Assembly: GCA_964439085.1 (NCBI GenBank)
Contig: CAYTNB010000094.1
Location: 1 to 10,288, forward strand
Reading direction: 5' to 3'
Length of the DNA: 10,288 nt
Origin: JAADIV01 sp964439085
GTDB lineage: Bacteria; Desulfobacterota; Desulfobulbia; Desulfobulbales; VMSU01
This document shows positions 7,118-10,288 of the stretch, in pieces (position 1 is the first letter of the stretch; every line of letters starts with the position of its first letter). The position numbers and the translations under genes are program-made. A model generated the notes under the pieces. The model saw nothing but the letters and a program-made list of their open reading frames with translations. It was not told the DNA's origin and searched no databases.

Positions 7118-7672
7118 TTACATCCTGCTAAAAATTTCTGCATCTTTTAAATAAAATCCGTCCTTGTCCTTGCCGGATAACACCGGCATGATATCTCCCG
7201 CAAGTGGCCATTTTATGCCCACATCCGGATCATTCCACAAGATGCAGCGTTCATGCTCAGGGGCATACAGAGCAGTACATTTATAGACGAACTCGGCATA
7301 GTCGCTCATTACATAAAAGCCATGGGCGAATCCAGGCGGCACCCAGAACATACGTTTATTCTCGGCAGACAACACCTCCCCCACCCATTGCCCGAAGGTG
7401 GGCGAACTCTTCCTGATATCCACTGCTACATCGAAGACCTCACCACTGATTACCCTGACCAATTTACCCTGCGGCTGTTTAATCTGATAATGTAAACCGC
7501 GCAGAATATCCTTATTGGAACTGCTGTGATTATCCTGCACGAAAGGCAGATCAATGCCAACGGCAGCAAACTCATCAGCCCGCCAGGTCTCCATAAAAAA
7601 ACCACGGTCATCGCCAAAGACCTGCGGATCAATCAAGACAACATCCGGTATAGCTTGGGGCGTAAACTTCAT
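7118..7672 (-). CDS. rfbC: dTDP-4-dehydrorhamnose 3,5-epimerase
   Basis: RfbC (RmlC) epimerises dTDP-4-keto-6-deoxyglucose at C3 and C5 to give dTDP-4-keto-L-rhamnose. The 184-residue cupin begins with PDVVLIDPQVFGDDRGFF (9-26). It has the active-site LRGLHYQ (57-63) containing the expected catalytic His61 and substrate-binding Arg58, QGKLVR (68-73) with Lys70, FDVAVDIR (80-87), the PPGFAHGF loop (112-119) and Tyr130 in FVYK, followed by WNDPDVGIKWP (146-156). Length and motif order are those of standard RmlC. Its ATG overlaps the rfbA stop by four bases (ATGA), which indicates translational coupling. It sits between rfbA and rfbD. Confidence 0.97.
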   Translation of the reverse strand: MKFTPQAIPDVVLIDPQVFGDDRGFFMETWRADEFAAVGIDLPFVQDNHSSSNKDILRGLHYQIKQPQGKLVRVISGEVFDVAVDIRKSSPTFGQWVGEVLSAENKRMFWVPPGFAHGFYVMSDYAEFVYKCTALYAPEHERCILWNDPDVGIKWPLAGDIMPVLSGKDKDGFYLKDAEIFSRM

Positions 7673-8547
7673 TTGTGAACCTCTTCCTCAATAATTCGCA
7701 ACAGATATTGGCCATAACCATTCTTTTTTAAGCGTTCAGCCAAACGAAGTAGTTGTTCCCTGTCAATATAGCACATGCGAAAGGCTATTTCCTCCAGACA
7801 GGCCAGCTTCAGGCCCTGCCTATCCTCCACGACCTTTATAAAATTACCAGCATCCAGAAGCGAGGCATGAGTGCCAGTATCAAGCCAGGCCGTTCCCCGT
7901 CCCAGGCGTTCAACCCGCAACAGGCCACGCTCCAAATAGACGTTATTGACATCAGTAATTTCCAGCTCACCCCGAGGAGACGGTTTTACCTGCTTGGCGA
8001 TGGAAACCACATTATTATCATAAAAGTATAAACCAGTTACAGCGTAATTTGATTTAGGATGCGCCGGTTTTTCCTGAATAGAAATTGCCTTGCCCGCCTC
8101 ATCAAAACTAACCACACCATAACGTCTTGGATCACGGACATAATAGCCAAATACCGTTGCCCCTTCGCTAAGACAGGCCGTCTTCTGCAATATATCAGAG
8201 AATCCTTCACCATAAAAAATATTATCACCCAAAATTAGCGACACCGCATCTGAGCCGATAAAGTCCTCCCCAATTATAAAAGCCTGCGCCAAGCCATCAG
8301 GCCTGGGCTGAATGGCGTAGGTGATAGAAATGCCCCATTGAGAACCATCGCCCAGCAGACGTTTAAACTGATCATTGTCTTCCGGGGTCGTTATTATCAA
8401 GATATCACGAATCCCGGCCAGCATATGGATGGCCAGGGGATAGTAGATCATCGGCTTATCATAAACCGGCATCAATTGCTTACTAACCGATTTGGTAAGC
8501 GGGTAGAGCCTGGTACCAGAGCCGCCCGCAAGAATAATTCCTTTCAT
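7669..8547 (-). CDS. rfbA: glucose-1-phosphate thymidylyltransferase
   Basis: RfbA (RmlA) commits glucose-1-phosphate to the pathway by joining it to dTTP, making dTDP-glucose and pyrophosphate. The 292-residue nucleotidyltransferase has the signature LAGGSGTRLYPLT (6-18), KQLMPVYDKPMIYYP (23-37), QPRPDGLAQAF (80-90), the metal-site LGDNIFYG (106-113, Asp108), EKP (159-161), GELEITDVN (193-201) and WLDTGTH (221-227, Asp223). These are the features of the tetrameric RmlA type. In known members dTDP-rhamnose inhibits the enzyme allosterically; this is not visible here. The ATG is preceded by GAGGTG, seven bases upstream. It is the first gene of rfbACDB, reading away from glmM. Confidence 0.97.
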   Translation of the reverse strand: MKGIILAGGSGTRLYPLTKSVSKQLMPVYDKPMIYYPLAIHMLAGIRDILIITTPEDNDQFKRLLGDGSQWGISITYAIQPRPDGLAQAFIIGEDFIGSDAVSLILGDNIFYGEGFSDILQKTACLSEGATVFGYYVRDPRRYGVVSFDEAGKAISIQEKPAHPKSNYAVTGLYFYDNNVVSIAKQVKPSPRGELEITDVNNVYLERGLLRVERLGRGTAWLDTGTHASLLDAGNFIKVVEDRQGLKLACLEEIAFRMCYIDREQLLRLAERLKKNGYGQYLLRIIEEEVHK

Positions 8548-8554
8548 GAAATTT

Positions 8555-8560
8555 CACCTC
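8555..8560 (-). promoter_or_regulatory. rfbA ribosome binding site
   Basis: GAGGTG on the minus strand lies seven bases before the rfbA ATG (8547). It supports that start and the boundary of the rfbACDB operon. Confidence 0.75.
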
Positions 8561-8673
8561 TATTTAAGTACCCCTTTCCTCCATCCGTGGGAGAGGGAAG
8601 AAAGCAAAAAAAAATAGCCCATTACAGAACACAAATATCAAAAACATGAAAATTCAAATTCAAAATTTCCACA

Positions 8674-8702
8674 TTCCAAATTCGCCAAGCATAGTATATA
8701 AT
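8674..8702 (+). promoter_or_regulatory. Candidate sigma-70 promoter of glmM
   Basis: TATAAT (8697-8702) matches the consensus -10 exactly. TTCCAA (8674-8679) lies 17 bp upstream but matches only three of six -35 bases. A start near 8709 would give a leader of about 35 bases. The surroundings are very AT-rich, so a chance TATAAT is possible, but position and spacing fit. Confidence 0.45.
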
Positions 8703-8733
8703 AATTCCACTTAGATAAACCAATTTTAATTTT

Positions 8734-8740
8734 AAGGAGA
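8734..8740 (+). promoter_or_regulatory. glmM ribosome binding site
   Basis: AAGGAGA sits just before the ATG at 8744 and fixes the start. The spacing is on the short side, with four bases between GGAG and ATG. Confidence 0.75.
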
Positions 8741-8743
8741 ATT

Positions 8744-10096
8744 ATGAAACGACTATTTGGCACCGATGGAGTTCGCGGCACTGCGAATATATATCCCATG
8801 ACCAGCGAAATCGCCATGCAGATAGGCCGGGCCATAGCCTTTTTAGTCAAAGATCAACGCCATGGTCATCGCATTGTTATTGGTAAAGACACCAGGATTT
8901 CAGGCTATATGATTGAAAATGCCTTAGCCGCCGGGATTTGTTCCATGGGAGTGGATGTCCTCCTGGTTGGACCGTTGCCAACTCCAGGCATCGCTTTTAT
9001 CACCCACTCCATGCGTGCCGATGCCGGAGTGGTAATTTCAGCCTCCCACAATCCTTTCCAAGACAATGGCATAAAAATATTTTCCCGAGACGGTTTTAAG
9101 CTGCCCGATGAAAAAGAAGCCGATATTGAAGACCTGATATTTTCACAGAAGATGGCGGCGTTACGCCCTGTTGCCGATGAAATTGGCAAAGCCAGCCGTC
9201 TGGACGACGCCAGGGGACGCTATATTGTCTTCCTGAAAAATACCTTTCCACAAAAATACACCCTGGATGATTTTCATATTGTCCTGGACTGCGCCCACGG
9301 CGCCACTTATGGGGTAGCACCCAATGTCTTTGAAGAATTAGGAGCCAAAGTAACGCCTATAGGCGTCCACCCCAACGGCACAAACATCAATCATAAATGC
9401 GGTGCCCTACATCCGGAACGGGTGGCCGAGAAGGTTAAAGAGACTGGTGCCGATATCGGCATCGCCCTTGATGGCGACGGAGACCGCCTGATTGTAGTTG
9501 ATGAGATGGGCAAAGTTGTTGATGGCGACCACATAATGGCCATCTGTGCAGCCGATCTCATGACCCGTAAAAAACTAAAGAAAAAGACCCTGGTCACCAC
9601 GGTAATGAGTAATATGGGATTAGAAGCAGCTATGCAGAGAATTGGTGTTAAAATGGTGCGCACCAATGTTGGTGACCGCTATGTAGTAGAAGAGATGCGG
9701 CAAAATAAATACAGCTTTGGCGGTGAACAATCCGGACATCTTATTTTTCTGGAGCATTCCACCACAGGAGACGGTATTCTGGCAGCCCTTCAATTGATGG
9801 CCATAATGAAAAAACAAAATAAAACAGTCTCGGAACTCGCCAAAGTTATGGTGTCTTTCCCACAAATTTTGACTAATGTTATAACCAGCAAACGTCTGGA
9901 TCTTGATTTGATTCCCAACTTCAAGGAAACTATCAAAAAAATGGAAAAAAAGTTGGGCACGAATGGCCGCATTTTAGTAAGGTTGTCCGGCACTGAACCG
10001 GTGGTGCGGGTTATGCTGGAAGGCAAAGAAAAAGGCGTTATTAAAACCATGGGCGAAGAACTTTGCTATCTTATTCGTAAGGCAGATGGCCAATGA
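8744..10096 (+). CDS. glmM: phosphoglucosamine mutase
   Basis: GlmM interconverts glucosamine-6-phosphate and glucosamine-1-phosphate in the cytosol, feeding GlmU and UDP-GlcNAc for peptidoglycan, lipid A and amino-sugar glycans. The 450-residue alpha-phosphohexomutase begins with FGTDGVRG (5-12). Its phosphoserine loop is ISASHNP (98-104) with catalytic Ser101. The Mg-binding loop DGDGDR has Asp243, Asp245 and Asp247. The sugar-specificity GGEQSGH is at 326-332, and the C-terminal phosphate-binding RLSGTEPVVRVM at 413-424. These mark GlmM rather than a phosphomannomutase. It is full length for the family. It is transcribed away from the rfb operon and appears to stand alone here. Activation by serine phosphorylation is known for the family and not visible in sequence. 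Confidence 0.97.
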   Translation: MKRLFGTDGVRGTANIYPMTSEIAMQIGRAIAFLVKDQRHGHRIVIGKDTRISGYMIENALAAGICSMGVDVLLVGPLPTPGIAFITHSMRADAGVVISASHNPFQDNGIKIFSRDGFKLPDEKEADIEDLIFSQKMAALRPVADEIGKASRLDDARGRYIVFLKNTFPQKYTLDDFHIVLDCAHGATYGVAPNVFEELGAKVTPIGVHPNGTNINHKCGALHPERVAEKVKETGADIGIALDGDGDRLIVVDEMGKVVDGDHIMAICAADLMTRKKLKKKTLVTTVMSNMGLEAAMQRIGVKMVRTNVGDRYVVEEMRQNKYSFGGEQSGHLIFLEHSTTGDGILAALQLMAIMKKQNKTVSELAKVMVSFPQILTNVITSKRLDLDLIPNFKETIKKMEKKLGTNGRILVRLSGTEPVVRVMLEGKEKGVIKTMGEELCYLIRKADGQ

Positions 10097-10288
10097 TATT
10101 CGGCAGAAGTGAGTGGTGAGAAGCTCTAGGTGGCTGTCAAAGAATAGAGAGCCTGCTGCAGATAAGCGCAGACATCGAAGCCGGAGAAATTGGCCCATTT
10201 TTCCGCTAATTTCCGCCTAATAGTGTTGCTATGGCCCGAAAATGATCGAAAAACTGGTCTCAATTCTCCAACTTTTCGCTACGGCTTC
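10097..10288. other. Intergenic region downstream of glmM
   Basis: No coding frame is supported. No hairpin followed by T residues is seen just after glmM, so its terminator is not identified. The right part is occupied by the nested palindrome listed separately; the left 80 bp hold nothing I recognise. Confidence 0.5.
10177..10288. repeat. 112-bp nested imperfect palindrome, possibly truncated by the window end
   Basis: Arms pair in strict nesting order. GAAGCCG (10177-10183) pairs with CGGCTTC (10282-10288). GAG and AATTG (10184-10192, one bulged A) pair with CAATTCTC (10261-10268). CCA plus TTTTTC (10195-10203) pairs with GAAAAA and TGG (10248-10257, one bulged C). ATTTCCG (10209-10215) pairs with CGAAAAT (10237-10243, one mismatch). 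ATAG (10220-10223) pairs with CTAT (10229-10232) around the loop TGTTG. A 13-base insertion lies on the right arm at 10269-10281. Such a structure fits a MITE-like, REP-like or other DNA-hairpin element; none is identified. Confidence 0.45.

Larger units (their letters stand above)
8548..8743. promoter_or_regulatory. Divergent control region between rfbA and glmM
   Basis: This 196-bp AT-rich gap separates two genes read in opposite directions, so promoters for both should lie here. For glmM a perfect TATAAT is visible (listed separately). For rfbA a weak candidate on the minus strand is TTGATA (8636-8641), followed 17 bases later by an imperfect -10 near GCTATT. A run of nine A (8606-8614) and a purine-rich patch (8591-8604) lie between. 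No JUMPstart/ops element and no glmS-type ribozyme is recognisable. Confidence 0.6.

Noticed and set aside
8548..8743. glmS-type ribozyme, riboswitch or JUMPstart/ops element in the divergent leader
   Set aside because: The glmM leader is short and AT-rich with no recognisable conserved core, and no GGCGGTAG-like ops word is found near rfbA.
1..10288. CRISPR array, tRNA, rRNA, IS element or defence system
   Set aside because: No regularly spaced repeats, no tRNA-like cloverleaf or CCA end, no transposase and no toxin, nuclease or effector domain was seen on either strand.

Overview
This is a surface-polysaccharide locus from a Gram-negative bacterium. It encodes a complete dTDP-L-rhamnose pathway (rfbA, rfbC, rfbD, rfbB) and four glycosyltransferases, all on the minus strand, with a divergent glmM (phosphoglucosamine mutase) on the plus strand. 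The taxon cannot be fixed from the sequence. Mid-range base composition, the bacterial Rml and GlmM protein style and a REP-like intergenic palindrome would fit a Desulfobacterota-type or other Pseudomonadota-like host, but this is only an impression.

Layout, left to right. Positions 1-525 hold no gene I can support; three copies of a 9-base word and one short integron-like motif are present. Positions 526-4823 hold four closely spaced glycosyltransferase genes, read right to left: a membrane-anchored GT2 of the dolichol-phosphate-mannose-synthase type, two cytosolic GT4 enzymes, and a WbbL-like GT2 that is probably a rhamnosyltransferase. Positions 4824-5155 are a 332-bp spacer with a REP-like palindrome, an 8-bp inverted repeat about 165 bp apart, a small hairpin and a run of nine C. 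Positions 5156-8547 are the compact rfbACDB operon, whose genes overlap or abut. Positions 8548-8743 are the divergent control region, with good ribosome binding sites on both sides and a perfect TATAAT box facing glmM. Positions 8744-10096 are glmM. Positions 10097-10288 are non-coding and end in a 112-bp nested imperfect palindrome cut by the window edge.

How the genes work together. RfbA, RfbB, RfbC and RfbD convert glucose-1-phosphate and dTTP to dTDP-L-rhamnose. The WbbL-like enzyme probably uses this donor, while the GT4 pair and the membrane GT2 add or load other sugars. GlmM makes glucosamine-1-phosphate for UDP-GlcNAc, which feeds peptidoglycan, lipid A and amino-sugar glycans. No flippase, polymerase, ABC exporter, ligase or initiating phospho-sugar transferase is in the window, so the cluster depends on genes elsewhere. 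I see no convincing new defence, mobile or RNA system. The least explained parts are the three non-coding stretches.
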